From NCBI GenBank assembly GCA_934646835.1, contig CAKUES010000007.1, forward strand, positions 34,645 to 98,644: a stretch of DNA of 64,000 nucleotides. Reading direction: 5' to 3'. The notes below the pieces were generated by a model. That model saw only the letters and a program-made list of their open reading frames with translations. It ran no database searches and was not told where the DNA came from. The position numbers and the translations under genes are program-made. Of the stretch, positions 33,176-46,343 are shown piece by piece. Origin of the DNA: an uncultured Coriobacteriales bacterium. Its GTDB lineage: Bacteria; Actinomycetota; Coriobacteriia; Coriobacteriales; QAMH01. The number at the start of each line of letters is the position of its first letter. Position 1 is the stretch's first letter.

Positions 33176-34885
33176 ATGGAATTCAAGGAAGAGTACGAGC
33201 GCTGGTGTGCCAACGCCCCTGAGTTTGCCGATGAACTCGCTGCACTGACGGCGGATGAAGACGCCCTCACGGATGCGTTTCGTTGCGAGCTGAGCTTTGG
33301 TACAGCGGGTCTGCGTGGCATCATCGGTGCCGGTCCCAATCGCATGAACACCTATACCGTGGGTAAGGCTACGCAGGGTCTCGCCAACTACCTCAACGCC
33401 CACTACGACAACCCGAGCGTCGCCATCGCGCGCGACAGCCGCAACATGGGTGACTCCTTCGTCCAGACGGTGGCGCGCGTGCTCGCTGCCAATGGCGTCA
33501 CCGCGTATGTCTACACCCGTCCGGTCCCCACGCCCGCTTGCAGCTTTGCGGTGCGCCATCTGGGCTGCAGCGCCGGTATCAACGTGACGGCCAGCCACAA
33601 CCCTGCAGCTTACAACGGCTACAAGGTCTACGGCGACGACGGCTGCCAGATTGCCAGCGAGGCCGCCGATGCCATCCAGGCCTCCATCAACGAGACGGAC
33701 TTCTTCTCCGGTATCAAGACCATGCCGATGGACGAGGCTGTTGCCGCTGGCTTGGTCAAGTGGATCGCTCAGGAGACGCTGGACGCCTTCCTCGACACCG
33801 TGCAGCTGCAGTCGCTTTCAAGCGACGGCGAGGCCGATGGCGCCTTGTCCGTTGTCTACACCCCGCTCAACGGTGTGGGCCTCGAGTGCGTCTCCCGCAT
33901 CCTGGAGCGCAACGGTATCAGCGACGTCATCACCGTTCCCGAGCAGGCGACGCTTGACGGCAACTTCCCGACCTGTCCTTATCCCAACCCGGAGATCCGC
34001 GAGGCGCTCGAGCGTGGTCTCGCCCTGTGCGAGAGCGTGAATCCGGACCTCTTGCTGGCAACAGACCCCGACGCCGACCGTGTTGGCATCGCCGTTCCCC
34101 ATAACGGCGAGTATGTGCTTCTCACGGGCAACGAGGTCGGCATCTTGCTCACGGACTATGTCGCGCGCATCCGCAGGGAGCGTGGCGAGGACCTGAGCCA
34201 GGCCGTCGTCGTCTCCACGATCGTCTCCACGGCCATGGTCGATGCGCTGGCCAAGGACTACGGCTTCCAGATGCGCCGCACCTTGACGGGCTTCAAGCAC
34301 ATCGGCGGCCAAATTGCCCTGCTCGAAGAGGCCGGCCGCCCAGATCGCTACATCATGGGCTTTGAGGAGAGCTACGGCTACCTCGTCGGCACGCATGTGC
34401 GCGACAAGGATGCCGTCGTCGCGAGTATGCTCATCTGCCAGATGGCGGAGTACCACAAGGCTCGCGGCTTCGATCTTGTTGCTGCGATGGAGGAGCTGTA
34501 CGAGAAGTACGGCTTCTACAAGAACATCACTGTCTCCTTGAGCTATCCCGGCGCCAAGGGCGCTGCCAAGATGAAGGAGCTGACGAGCGGCCTTCGCGCC
34601 AACCCGCCCGCAGCGATTGCCGGCATGGCCGTCGAGAAGGTCATTGACTATGCCCAGGGTGTCGAGATGCCGATCATCAACCCCTGCGAGGCTGATGGCT
34701 CCCAGCAGCTGCCCACGGCCGACGTCATCGAGCTCCAGCTCGCCGGCGGCAGCAAGCTTTTGGTCCGTCCCAGCGGCACCGAGCCCAAGATCAAGGCCTA
34801 TGTCTTTGCCTACGAGCCAACCCGCGAGGGCAGCGATGCCGTCGCCGAGCAGCTCGTCGCCGCTGCCAAGGAGCTGCTGAGCTAA
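33176..34885 (+). CDS. Phosphoglucomutase / phosphomannomutase
   Basis: This alpha-D-phosphohexomutase interconverts hexose 1- and 6-phosphates, feeding nucleotide sugar and glycogen metabolism. ATG 33176 has GGAGG 5 bases upstream. Active-site landmarks are TASHNPAAYNGYK (phosphoserine), the Mg-binding DPDADRVGIA, the sugar-binding GFEESYGYLVG and the C-terminal phosphate loop RPSGTEPKIK. The 569-residue length and the early AGLRGIIGAGPNRMN match the PgcA-type phosphoglucomutase. It has no operon partner in the window; substrate preference cannot be read from sequence. Confidence 0.93.
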   Translation: MEFKEEYERWCANAPEFADELAALTADEDALTDAFRCELSFGTAGLRGIIGAGPNRMNTYTVGKATQGLANYLNAHYDNPSVAIARDSRNMGDSFVQTVARVLAANGVTAYVYTRPVPTPACSFAVRHLGCSAGINVTASHNPAAYNGYKVYGDDGCQIASEAADAIQASINETDFFSGIKTMPMDEAVAAGLVKWIAQETLDAFLDTVQLQSLSSDGEADGALSVVYTPLNGVGLECVSRILERNGISDVITVPEQATLDGNFPTCPYPNPEIREALERGLALCESVNPDLLLATDPDADRVGIAVPHNGEYVLLTGNEVGILLTDYVARIRRERGEDLSQAVVVSTIVSTAMVDALAKDYGFQMRRTLTGFKHIGGQIALLEEAGRPDRYIMGFEESYGYLVGTHVRDKDAVVASMLICQMAEYHKARGFDLVAAMEELYEKYGFYKNITVSLSYPGAKGAAKMKELTSGLRANPPAAIAGMAVEKVIDYAQGVEMPIINPCEADGSQQLPTADVIELQLAGGSKLLVRPSGTEPKIKAYVFAYEPTREGSDAVAEQLVAAAKELLS

Positions 34886-34923
34886 GGACTGCCAGCTGCC
34901 TGCTCTTTGTGGGATTCGCGAGT

Positions 34924-34960
34924 CGTGACACCTTTTGTCACTGGCACATTTGGTGTCACG
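34924..34960. repeat. Hairpin with GTCACTGGCACA in its loop
   Basis: CGTGACACC (34924-34932) pairs with GGTGTCACG (34952-34960) around a 19-base loop containing TGTCACTGGCACA. It starts 38 bases after the phosphohexomutase stop. Confidence 0.72.
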
Positions 34961-34983
34961 CGGGTGCTGTTAGGGCACTGTTT

Positions 34984-35095
34984 TGTCATTTTTAGCGAAG
35001 CGCGCAGCGTGGATTCGAAGAATCTGGACGCGAGCCAACGTTGAGCCGCGGCTAGATGTTTCGACTCCGGCCTTCGGCCTACGCTCAACATGACA
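34984..35095. repeat. Degenerate TGTCATTCTGAGCG-type inverted repeat
   Basis: TGTCATTTTTAGCGAAGCG at the left and CGCTCAACATGACA at the right, with ATTCGAAGAATCT and TTCGACTCCGGCC inside, resemble the widespread intergenic repeat built on TGTCATTCTGAGCG and TCGAAGAATCT found in many unrelated bacteria. A smaller relative is at 56758-56795. It fills part of the gap before the pyrimidine leader. Confidence 0.6.
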
Positions 35096-35241
35096 CGACA
35101 AGAACAATGCAGCTTCCTGCCTAGTCTCAAACGTTCAGGCGCCCAAACATGTGGGGATGCGTCTACATTTCACATAGCTGTAACGTGTTAATCGCCGATT
35201 CGCGTACGCGGGCTAGCGGGGGAGTGTTATCCTCCTTGAGA

Positions 35242-35273
35242 CCTTTTAATCTGGTCCCGTGAGGCCAGCAAGG
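35242..35273 (+). promoter_or_regulatory. PyrR-binding RNA hairpin in the car/pyr leader
   Basis: CCTT (35242) and AAGG (35270) form the lower stem, and CTGG/CCAG the upper stem, of a hairpin whose loop is TCCCGTGAGG. This matches the known PyrR binding loop (GTCC-x-G-x-GAGG type with a TTTAAT bulge on the 5' side). PyrR itself is encoded downstream at 40242, so UMP-dependent feedback on the cluster is expected. No clear terminator follows, and the hairpin ends 12 bases before the ribosome site of the next reading frame, so control may act on translation. Confidence 0.75.
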
Positions 35274-35294
35274 GAAACGAAATCAGGTGAGAGC

Positions 35295-35468
35295 ATGTCT
35301 TCAATCGAAAAGAAGCTTTACAAGGGTGCGTCCGCATCTTTCTCCTCACTCTCCCATTCCTCAGTTTCAACTGAATACGCGTTCCCATTTGCCGCCGTTT
35401 TTGGCGGTTATCTGTATATGGGCGCATGTGCATGCGCCGGCTTGACTAAGGGAAAGGTGATGTTTTAA
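35295..35468 (+). CDS. Short upstream reading frame overlapping carA
   Basis: This is a 57-codon frame with AGGTGAGAG 2-9 bases before its ATG; its TAA overlaps the carA ATG (TAATG). The product is Ser-rich at the front and Ala/Gly/Cys-rich behind, with a hydrophobic stretch (FPFAAVFGGYLYMGACACAG), and resembles nothing I know. The DNA inside contains two stems, CCGCC/GGCGG (about 35392-35408) and GGCGCAT/ATGCGCC (35420-35438). It is probably a leader that couples carA translation to PyrR control rather than a protein with its own function. Confidence 0.5.
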   Translation: MSSIEKKLYKGASASFSSLSHSSVSTEYAFPFAAVFGGYLYMGACACAGLTKGKVMF

Positions 35469-36732
35469 TGCTGCACAAAGGCAAGCCTGCGGTTTTGCTG
35501 TTGGAAGACGGCACCCTGTTTCGCGGCTACTGCTGCGGAGCCGAGGGTGAGTCCTTCGGCGAGATCTGCTTCAACACGTCTCTGACGGGATATCAGGAGG
35601 TCGCAAGCGACCCCTCGTACGCCGGCCAGATCATCACCATGACCTATCCTCAGATCGGCAACTACGGCGTCAACGCAGAGGACATGCAGTCCCGCGGGCT
35701 GTTCTGCCGTGGCTTCGTCGTGCGCGACATGTGCGAGCGCCCGAGCAACTTCCGCTCCACCAAGGCACTGCCCGACTTCTTCCGCGAAAACGGCATCGTC
35801 GCCATCGAGGGCGTCGACACCCGCAAGCTTGTGCGCCATGTGCGCGACAACGGCGCCATGAAGTCCGTCATCTCCACCAACGTCGACGACCTTGGCGCCC
35901 TGGCCGAGCGCCTTGCTGCTTCCGAGAGCCTCGTTGGCATCAACTTTGCCGAGCAGGTGAGCACGGCCAAGCCCTACGTGCTGCCGCCTTTCAACTGCGA
36001 GAAGAAGTTCAAGGTCGTCGCCTATGACTGCGGCATTAAGACCGGTATCCTCGCGGGCCTGTGCACCAACGGCGCAGAGGTCCATGTCGTGCCTTGGAAC
36101 ACGCCTGCAGAAGAAGTGCTCGCCATGGAGCCTGACGGTATCTTCCTCTCCAACGGCCCTGGCGACCCCGAGGCCGTCGAGGAGACCTACACCCAAGTCA
36201 AGAAGCTTATCAAGAGCGGTGTGCCCATCTTTGGCATCTGCCTGGGACACCAGATGCTCTCCATTGCCGCTGGCGCCCAGATCGAGAAGCTCAAGTACGG
36301 CCATCGCGGCGGCAACCAGCCGGTTATGAACCTGCTCACCGGCGCCGTCGAGATCACGGCACAAAACCACGGCTTCGGTCAGGTGTTCCAGAGCCTCGGC
36401 CCCATCCTCTCCTCTGAGAGCGACGGTCGCAAGGGACATCAGGACGACCTGCGTTACTGGGCCGAGCGCCGCATCGCCCCCGTGGTCGTCACCAGGGAGT
36501 TCGGGCGCATCCAGCTCACCCACGTCAACCTCAACGACGGAACACCCGAGGGCATGCGCTTCCTCGACCACCCCGTGTTCTCTGTTCAATACCACCCCGA
36601 GGCATCGCCCGGCCCGCATGACTCGTCTTATCTCTTCAAGGCGTTTGCTCGCCTGATGGACGGCCGTGACGACTATCTGGACATCGAGGTGCGCGACACC
36701 CGAGTCTTCACCAAGGAAGGAGAGGTTGAGTA

Positions 36733-36733
<1 letters not shown>
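35468..36733 (+). CDS. carA: Carbamoyl-phosphate synthase small subunit
   Basis: The glutaminase subunit releases ammonia from glutamine for CarB. The N-terminal CarA domain (LEDGTLFRG, TSLTGYQE, PQIGNYG) is followed by a class I amidotransferase with the Cys nucleophile in GICLGHQML and the His-Glu pair in QYHPEASPGP. At 421 residues it is about 40 longer than usual: between NHGF (about residue 300) and THVNLNDGT lie 47 residues instead of about 20, including SSESDGRKGHQDDLRYW. The start overlaps the leader frame and the stop overlaps carB (TAATG). Confidence 0.95.
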
Positions 36734-39947
<3,214 letters not shown>

Positions 39948-39951
<4 letters not shown>

Positions 39952-40066
39952 GGAAGCACTGATTAAAGCAAGTGCCCAGTGCATACGATTTGCAAAACCA
40001 CTGGTCGAGTAGGGGAGGGACCGAAGTCCCTCCCCATAAACCTCGCATTTATCAGCACTTCCCTAG
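39948..40066 (+). repeat. CTAG-type MITE-like element, copy 6 (reference copy)
   Basis: This 119 bp copy has CTAG at both ends (39948-39951, 40063-40066). The terminal repeats CTAGGGAAGCACTGATTAAAGC and (right end, complement) CTAGGGAAGTGCTGATAAATGC match at most positions. The central hairpin is GGGGAGGGAC-CGAA-GTCCCTCCCC. The left CTAG supplies the carB stop codon. The remaining part of the gap, to 40241, shows no promoter or PyrR site that I can support. Confidence 0.85.
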
Positions 40067-40241
40067 GAACTGTCCGCGCCCGAATCGCCGTGCCAGCTGC
40101 CTTTCAAGGCCGATTGATGGCACAATCGAGTGCGATGCAGGAAAAACCCTGAAGGCAAAGGGGCGCCGCTTGCCACGCATGGTGGGCGGCTCCCTTGAAA
40201 AGGCGCCGCGGGAAAGCGGCACACTCTCGAAAGGACTGCTT

Positions 40242-40829
40242 ATGGACAACAACGCCAATGTGAAGTCCGTCTGCATGAACGCGGCCGACATCAAGCGCGC
40301 TACGGTGCGCATGGCCCATCAGATCATCGAGGCCAACGAGGGCATCGAAAACCTGGTGGTCGTCGGCATCGTCACGCGCGGCGACGTGCTCGCCAAGCGC
40401 ATCGTGGATGCGATCGAGCAGATCGAAGGCGTCAGGCTGCCCCTGGGCAAGCTCGACATCAGCTTCTATCGCGACGACTACTCCACCTACCTCGCCCCGC
40501 AGATCCACACCACGGACATCCCGTTTTCCATCGACGGCAAGCACGTGGTGCTCGTCGACGACGTGCTCTACAGCGGACGCACCGTGCGCGCGGCGCTCGA
40601 TGCCCTGCGCGACATCGGCCGCCCTGAAAGCGTCCAGCTCGCCGTGCTCGTCGACCGTGGCCATCGCCAGCTGCCCATCAGGGCTGATTTCGTCGGCAAG
40701 AACATCCCCTCGTCCAAAGAGGAGAGCGTGCGCGCCTTCCTTGAGGAGGTCGACGGGTTTTCCGAGGTCCAGATCCAAGATGTCGCCGAGGGCGCACGTC
40801 CCAGCTCCGCCCCGCTTGGAGGTATGTAA
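40242..40829 (+). CDS. pyrR: Bifunctional pyr operon regulator / uracil phosphoribosyltransferase
   Basis: PyrR binds the leader RNA in a UMP-dependent way and has weak uracil phosphoribosyltransferase activity. ATG 40242 has AAAGGA upstream and gives the family N-terminus. Signatures are GIVTRGDVLAKR, DISFYRDD, the PRPP loop VVLVDDVLYSGRTVRAALDAL at about residues 102-122 and the basic DRGHRQLPIRADFVGKN. The 195 residues include a short C-terminal extension compared with the 180 residues usual. It overlaps pyrB by TAATG. Confidence 0.95.
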   Translation: MDNNANVKSVCMNAADIKRATVRMAHQIIEANEGIENLVVVGIVTRGDVLAKRIVDAIEQIEGVRLPLGKLDISFYRDDYSTYLAPQIHTTDIPFSIDGKHVVLVDDVLYSGRTVRAALDALRDIGRPESVQLAVLVDRGHRQLPIRADFVGKNIPSSKEESVRAFLEEVDGFSEVQIQDVAEGARPSSAPLGGM

Positions 40830-41770
40830 TGGCTTTCAATCACAAGAACCTTATCGATATCCGCGAGCTGTCCCGCGAGGATATCATGACGGTGCTCGAG
40901 ACGGCGGACACCTTCCGCCCTGTCAACGAGCGCCGTATCAAGAAGGTCCCCACGCTTAGGGGCTTCACCGTCGTCAACATGTTCAACGAGCCCTCGACGC
41001 GCACTCGCAACTCCTTCGAGCTCGCGGAAAAGCGCCTGTCTTGCGACACGGTCAACTTTGGCGGTTCCAACACCTCGACCGTCAAGGGTGAGAGCCTCGA
41101 CGACACAGTCGCCACCCTGTGCTCATACAAGATCGACGCCATCGTCGTGCGCGACAAGCACGCCGGCGTGCCGCAGCAGGTAGCGCGCGTTGCTGGTGTT
41201 CCCGTCATCGACGCAGGCGACGGCAAGAACCAGCACCCGACTCAGGCTCTGCTGGACTGCTACACTATCTGGAAGGCAAAGGGCAAGATCGAGGGCCTGC
41301 ACGTCGGCATCGTCGGCGACATCGGGCACTCCCGCGTCTGCGGCTCCCTCATCCCCGCGCTCAAGACCATGGGCGCCAAGGTGACGCTCGTCGCTCCCAA
41401 CACGCTGCTGCCGGCCCGCCCGGACGTTCTCGGCGCTGATGCGGTGACGACGGACTTCGATGCTATCCTGCCCGAGCTCGACGTTGTCTACATGCTCCGC
41501 ATCCAGCGCGAGCGCCTCGAGGGCGCTCCGTACCCTAGCCTGCGCGAGTACAACATGCTCTACGGTTTGACCAAGGAGCGCGAGCCCCTCATGAAGGACG
41601 ACGCCATCATCTGCCACCCCGGCCCGATCAACCGCGGCGTCGAGCTCGACAGCTACATGGCCGATCACCCCACTCGCTCCGTAATCCTCGACCAGGTCTA
41701 CTCGGGCGTCCTCGTCCGCATGGCCGTCCTCTACCTGCTGCTTGGAGGCAACGATGAAAACGCTGATTAA
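40829..41770 (+). CDS. pyrB: Aspartate carbamoyltransferase catalytic chain
   Basis: It joins carbamoyl phosphate and aspartate to N-carbamoyl-aspartate, the first committed pyrimidine step. The carbamoyl phosphate loop FNEPSTRTRNSFELA (about residues 52-66) is typical for ATCase, HPTQALLDCY follows, and LRIQRER is the aspartate-side motif. It has 313 residues. No pyrI regulatory chain is present, as expected outside enterics. The coding end overlaps pyrC by 17 bases. Confidence 0.96.
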   Translation: MAFNHKNLIDIRELSREDIMTVLETADTFRPVNERRIKKVPTLRGFTVVNMFNEPSTRTRNSFELAEKRLSCDTVNFGGSNTSTVKGESLDDTVATLCSYKIDAIVVRDKHAGVPQQVARVAGVPVIDAGDGKNQHPTQALLDCYTIWKAKGKIEGLHVGIVGDIGHSRVCGSLIPALKTMGAKVTLVAPNTLLPARPDVLGADAVTTDFDAILPELDVVYMLRIQRERLEGAPYPSLREYNMLYGLTKEREPLMKDDAIICHPGPINRGVELDSYMADHPTRSVILDQVYSGVLVRMAVLYLLLGGNDENAD

Positions 41771-43043
41771 GAACGCTCATGCCGTCGACCCCCAGGTCGG
41801 CTTGGACAAGGTTGTCGACGTCCTCATCGACGGCGATGTGATCGCGGAGGTGGGGGAGAACCTCTCCGCTGACGTCGATGCCGTCTGCGACCTCTCGGGT
41901 CGCTATCTCGTCCCCGGTTTGGTGGACATTCATGTCCACCTGCGCGAGCCCGGCTTCGAGTACAAGGAGGACATTGCCTCCGGTACGCGCGCTGCGCTCA
42001 ACGGCGGCTTCACGGATGTCTGCTGCATGGCCAACACCAAGCCTGTTACCGACACCGCCGCTGGCGTCGAGTACATCAAGGCGCGCGCCAAGGAGGCCGA
42101 CAACTGCAACGTCCATGTTGCCGGTGCCTGCACGCAGGGCCTCAAAGGCGAGATTCTCGCCGAGATGGGCGACATGGACGCACATGGCGCCGTTGCTTTC
42201 ACCGATGATGGTCGCGGCATCCAGGATGCGGGCATGATGCGCCGCGTCATGGACTACGCCGTCCAGTTTGGCCATCCGATCATGGACCACTGCCAAGACG
42301 AGTCCCTGGTCGACAAGGGCCAGGTCAACGAGGGTGTCGCCTCCACGCGCTTGGGCATGCTTGGCTGGCCTGCTGCCGGCGAGGAGATCCATATCGCCCG
42401 CGACATCGAGCTCGCAAGGCTCACTGGTGCGCATCTGCATGTCCAGCACCTCACCTCCGGCCACGGCATCGAGCTCGTCCGCGCTGGCAAGGCTGCCGGC
42501 GTCAATGTCACCTGCGAGGTCACCCCGCACCATATGTTCCTCACGGAGGACGCGATCGGCGGCGACTACAACACCGCGCTTAAGGTGAACCCGCCGCTGC
42601 GCACCGCCGCAGACGCTCAGGCCATCATCGACGCGGTCGTCGACGGCACGGTGGACTGCATCGTGACCGACCACGCCCCGCATGCCGACTTCGAGAAGGC
42701 ACGCGAGTTCGAGGAGGCGCCCTTCGGCATGACGGGTATCGAGACGAGCCTCGGCGCCGTCCTCACCAATCTGGTGAACCCCGGCACCATCAGCGTGTCG
42801 CGCATGGTCGAGCTCATGTGCGTCAACCCCCGCGCGATCATCGGCATCGAGCCGGTCAAGATTGAGGCGGGCAGCGTCGCCAACCTCACCGCGTTTGACA
42901 TGGATGCCGAGTGGGACGTTACCGAGGACTACTTCCAGTCCAAGGCGACCAACTGCGGCTTTACGGGCGCGCATTTCAAGGGCAAGGCGACTGACGTCTT
43001 CGTCAAGGGCGCGGCCAAGATGCGCGACGGGGAGCTTCTCTAG
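41754..43043 (+). CDS. pyrC: Dihydroorotase (class I)
   Basis: This zinc amidohydrolase cyclises carbamoyl-aspartate to dihydroorotate. ATG 41754 lies inside the end of pyrB with TTGGAGG 7 bases upstream. The metal ligands appear as DIHVHLREPG (about residues 59-68), DHCQDE, HLHVQHLT and the catalytic Asp in VTDHAPH. At 429 residues it is the longer class I type found in Gram-positive pyr operons. Confidence 0.95.
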   Translation: MKTLIKNAHAVDPQVGLDKVVDVLIDGDVIAEVGENLSADVDAVCDLSGRYLVPGLVDIHVHLREPGFEYKEDIASGTRAALNGGFTDVCCMANTKPVTDTAAGVEYIKARAKEADNCNVHVAGACTQGLKGEILAEMGDMDAHGAVAFTDDGRGIQDAGMMRRVMDYAVQFGHPIMDHCQDESLVDKGQVNEGVASTRLGMLGWPAAGEEIHIARDIELARLTGAHLHVQHLTSGHGIELVRAGKAAGVNVTCEVTPHHMFLTEDAIGGDYNTALKVNPPLRTAADAQAIIDAVVDGTVDCIVTDHAPHADFEKAREFEEAPFGMTGIETSLGAVLTNLVNPGTISVSRMVELMCVNPRAIIGIEPVKIEAGSVANLTAFDMDAEWDVTEDYFQSKATNCGFTGAHFKGKATDVFVKGAAKMRDGELL

Positions 43044-43202
43044 TCGTCGGATTTATCGGCTTTGCGATCGGGCGATCCGGAGCGAACAGCAAGCACTTGC
43101 CTGTGGGCGGGTGTTTTGGACGGTTCGCGCCGGGTCGCAGCGGTCTCGTCTTATGTCTGCTGTAGAATCTTTTTCCTAGTGCAACCTATGGAAAGGAAGA
43201 GC

Positions 43203-44195
<993 letters not shown>

Positions 44196-44216
44196 GGCCC
44201 TGCAGGTTCGTCTTGT

Positions 44217-44326
44217 CGCGTGACACACTTTGTGCCAGTGACATTGTGTGTCACGCCGGAGAGCCGTAGGTTAACGCGAGCTTTCTGCGTGATACACAAT
44301 GTCACTGGCACAAAGTGTGTCACGCG
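44217..44326. repeat. 40 bp inverted repeat, GTCACTGGCACA family
   Basis: Arms 44217-44256 and 44287-44326 match in 39 of 40 positions with a 30-base spacer. Each arm is a hairpin of GTGACACAC/GTGTGTCAC around TGTGCCAGTGACA, as at 5664-5779; relative to that copy, the AA and TT blocks flanking the core are exchanged. It begins 22 bases after the argF stop and ends 50 bases before pyrK, so it could split the operon. Confidence 0.85.
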
Positions 44327-44376
44327 CAACCAATGAACGACAGTGTTATCAATCCTTATCGAGAGGGAGAAACGCT

Positions 44377-45183
44377 TTGTGTAATACCGATATCAAGCAT
44401 CAGGAGCTCGGCCGCGTGCTCTCCAACGAGTGCATCGCGCCAGGCGTCTTCGTCATGGAGATCACCGCGCCGCTCATTTGCAATGAGGCGCGCCCGGGCC
44501 AGTTCGTCCACATCCGCGTGGTCGACAGCCCCATCCAGCTGCTGCGCATGCCCTTTGGCATCTACGACTGCAACCCGGAGATCGGCTCCATCGAGATCTG
44601 CTTCCAAGTCCTTGGCGAGGGCACCAAGCAGCTCTCCGGCCTGTCCATCGGTGACAAGGTCGACGTGGTCGGTCCCATCGGCCATGGCTGGACCATGCCT
44701 GCAGAGGCTAAGCACGCGATGATCATCGCAGGCGGCCTGGGAGCTGCTCCCATGAACCTGCTTGCACGCGAGATGGCGGCAGGCGGCGTCAAGGTCGACG
44801 TCGTGCTCGGCGGCCCCACGAGCGAGCGCCTCGTCTGCCGCGAGCGCCTCGCCAAGAGCGTCGAGGCATCCGGCGGCAAGTTCCTCGTCTCCACCGACGA
44901 TGGCAGCGAGGGCCTGCATGGCTTCTGCACGCAGATCAGCGATGAGCTGCTGCAGGAGGAGGGTGCCGATTACGACTACATCTGCGTCTGCGGCCCCGGT
45001 CCCATGGAGCGCAACGCCGTCAAGGTTCCCATGTCCAAGGACATCTATACGGAGGCAAGCTTCGAGAAGCTCATGGCCTGTGGCATCGGCGCCTGCCTGA
45101 GCTGCATTGTTGAGACGGTTGACGGCCGCCGCCGTTGCTGTGTCGACGGTCCTGTTTTCGACGTGACGAAGGTGGTGTGGTAA
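44377..45183 (+). CDS. pyrK: Dihydroorotate dehydrogenase electron transfer subunit
   Basis: This iron-sulfur flavoprotein passes electrons from the PyrD FMN to NAD+. I take TTG 44377 as the start, with GAGAGGGAGA 6 bases upstream; no ATG or GTG precedes the domain suitably. An FAD-binding barrel with LLRMPFGIYD is followed by the nucleotide-binding AGGLGAAPMNLLA and a C-terminal [2Fe-2S] motif with Cys residues in ACGIGACLSC and RRCCVDGP. It has 268 residues. It overlaps pyrD (TAATG), which confirms the pair. Confidence 0.92.
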   Translation: MCNTDIKHQELGRVLSNECIAPGVFVMEITAPLICNEARPGQFVHIRVVDSPIQLLRMPFGIYDCNPEIGSIEICFQVLGEGTKQLSGLSIGDKVDVVGPIGHGWTMPAEAKHAMIIAGGLGAAPMNLLAREMAAGGVKVDVVLGGPTSERLVCRERLAKSVEASGGKFLVSTDDGSEGLHGFCTQISDELLQEEGADYDYICVCGPGPMERNAVKVPMSKDIYTEASFEKLMACGIGACLSCIVETVDGRRRCCVDGPVFDVTKVVW

Positions 45184-46097
45184 TGGCCTGCAAGATGGGT
45201 GTCAACCTGGGTGGCCTTCAGATGGCCAACCCCGTGACCACTGCAAGCGGCACGTTCGCCGCCGGTCGCGAGTACTCTGACTTCTACAAGCTCTCCTCCC
45301 TGGGCGCTGTGACGACCAAAGGTGTTTCTCTCAACGCGTGGGCGGGCAACGACTCCCCGCGCATCGCGGAGACCCCGAGTGGCATGCTCAACAGCATCGG
45401 ACTGCAAAATCCCGGTGTCGAGGCGTTTTGCGCCGGTCCCCTCAAGTGGCTGGCCGAGCAAGACGTTCCCGTCATCGTCAATGTTTCCGGCCATTCCCTT
45501 GAGGAGTACGTCTCCGTCATCGAGCGACTTGAGGACGAGCCTGCCGTCAGCGCTTACGAGGTCAACATCTCCTGCCCCAACGTCGATGCCGGTGGCATGA
45601 CCTTTGGCACCGACCCCGAGCTCGCTGCCGAGGTCACGCGCCTGTGCCGCGCCGCGACTAAGCGCCCGATGATCATCAAGCTCACTCCCAACGTCACCGA
45701 CGTGACCCTGATTGCCAAGCACGTGGTCGACGCCGGCGCGGACGCTGTGAGCCTCATCAACACGCTGTTGGGCATGGCTGTCGACACGCGCACTCGCAAG
45801 CCCAAGCTCGCGCGCGTCGTAGGTGGCCTGTCCGGTCCTGCGGTCAAGCCCGTCGCGCTGCGCATGGTGTGGCAGGTTCACAACGCAGTCGACGTGCCCA
45901 TCCTGGGCATGGGTGGCATCATGGATGCCAACGACGCCATCGAGTTCATGCTCTGCGGCGCGACCGCCGTTGCCGTGGGCACTGCGAACTTCGTGAACCC
46001 CAGCGCCGGCGCCCAGATCGCAGCCGGTATCGCCGAGTACTGCGATAACAACGGCATCAAGGATGTCAACGAGCTCGTCGGAGCCCTCGAGGTCTAG
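45183..46097 (+). CDS. pyrD: Dihydroorotate dehydrogenase, class 1B catalytic subunit
   Basis: It oxidises dihydroorotate to orotate with FMN, passing electrons to PyrK. ATG 45183 overlaps the pyrK stop. The TIM barrel shows NPVTTASGTF near the start, the active-site Cys region VNISCPNVDAGG, KLTPNVTDV, and the FMN phosphate loop GMGGIMDANDAIEF. It has 304 residues. Its TAG stop is part of the CTAG of a shortened repeat copy. pyrE, the next enzyme, is not in the window. Confidence 0.95.
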   Translation: MACKMGVNLGGLQMANPVTTASGTFAAGREYSDFYKLSSLGAVTTKGVSLNAWAGNDSPRIAETPSGMLNSIGLQNPGVEAFCAGPLKWLAEQDVPVIVNVSGHSLEEYVSVIERLEDEPAVSAYEVNISCPNVDAGGMTFGTDPELAAEVTRLCRAATKRPMIIKLTPNVTDVTLIAKHVVDAGADAVSLINTLLGMAVDTRTRKPKLARVVGGLSGPAVKPVALRMVWQVHNAVDVPILGMGGIMDANDAIEFMLCGATAVAVGTANFVNPSAGAQIAAGIAEYCDNNGIKDVNELVGALEV

Positions 46098-46188
46098 AGA
46101 AACGCTCATTAGAGCAAATGCTCGCTGCCTACGATTAGCAAAACCGTTGGTTACGTAATAAACCACGCATTAACCAGCGGTTCCCCAG
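46094..46188 (+). repeat. CTAG-type MITE-like element, copy 7, hairpin deleted
   Basis: This 95 bp copy starts at the CTAG that contains the pyrD stop and ends at CCAG (46185-46188). Its flanks match the family (left CTAGAGAAACGCTCATTAGAG; right CATTAACCAGCGGTTCCCCAG) but the central GGGGAGGGAC...GTCCCTCCCC is missing: GGTTACGTA runs straight into ATAAACCACGC. Confidence 0.8.
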
Positions 46189-46343
46189 GATGGTGCGGGT
46201 GCGTTTATTTTCGGACAGTGCCCTTTCCGCTTACCAAAGCATTTCATTTACCCTTTCGGAGTGCCTGGGCGGCAATATTCGGCTAGAGTAGTTAGCAACA
46301 TCGTCGTGTGCCCAAGAGAGGGCCGAGGGAAAGGACCTTTGCT

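Noticed and set aside
40072..40130. Second PyrR binding site before pyrR
   Set aside because: No TCC-x-G-x-GAGG type loop or flanking stems are present; the region contains the repeat element and an unremarkable gap.
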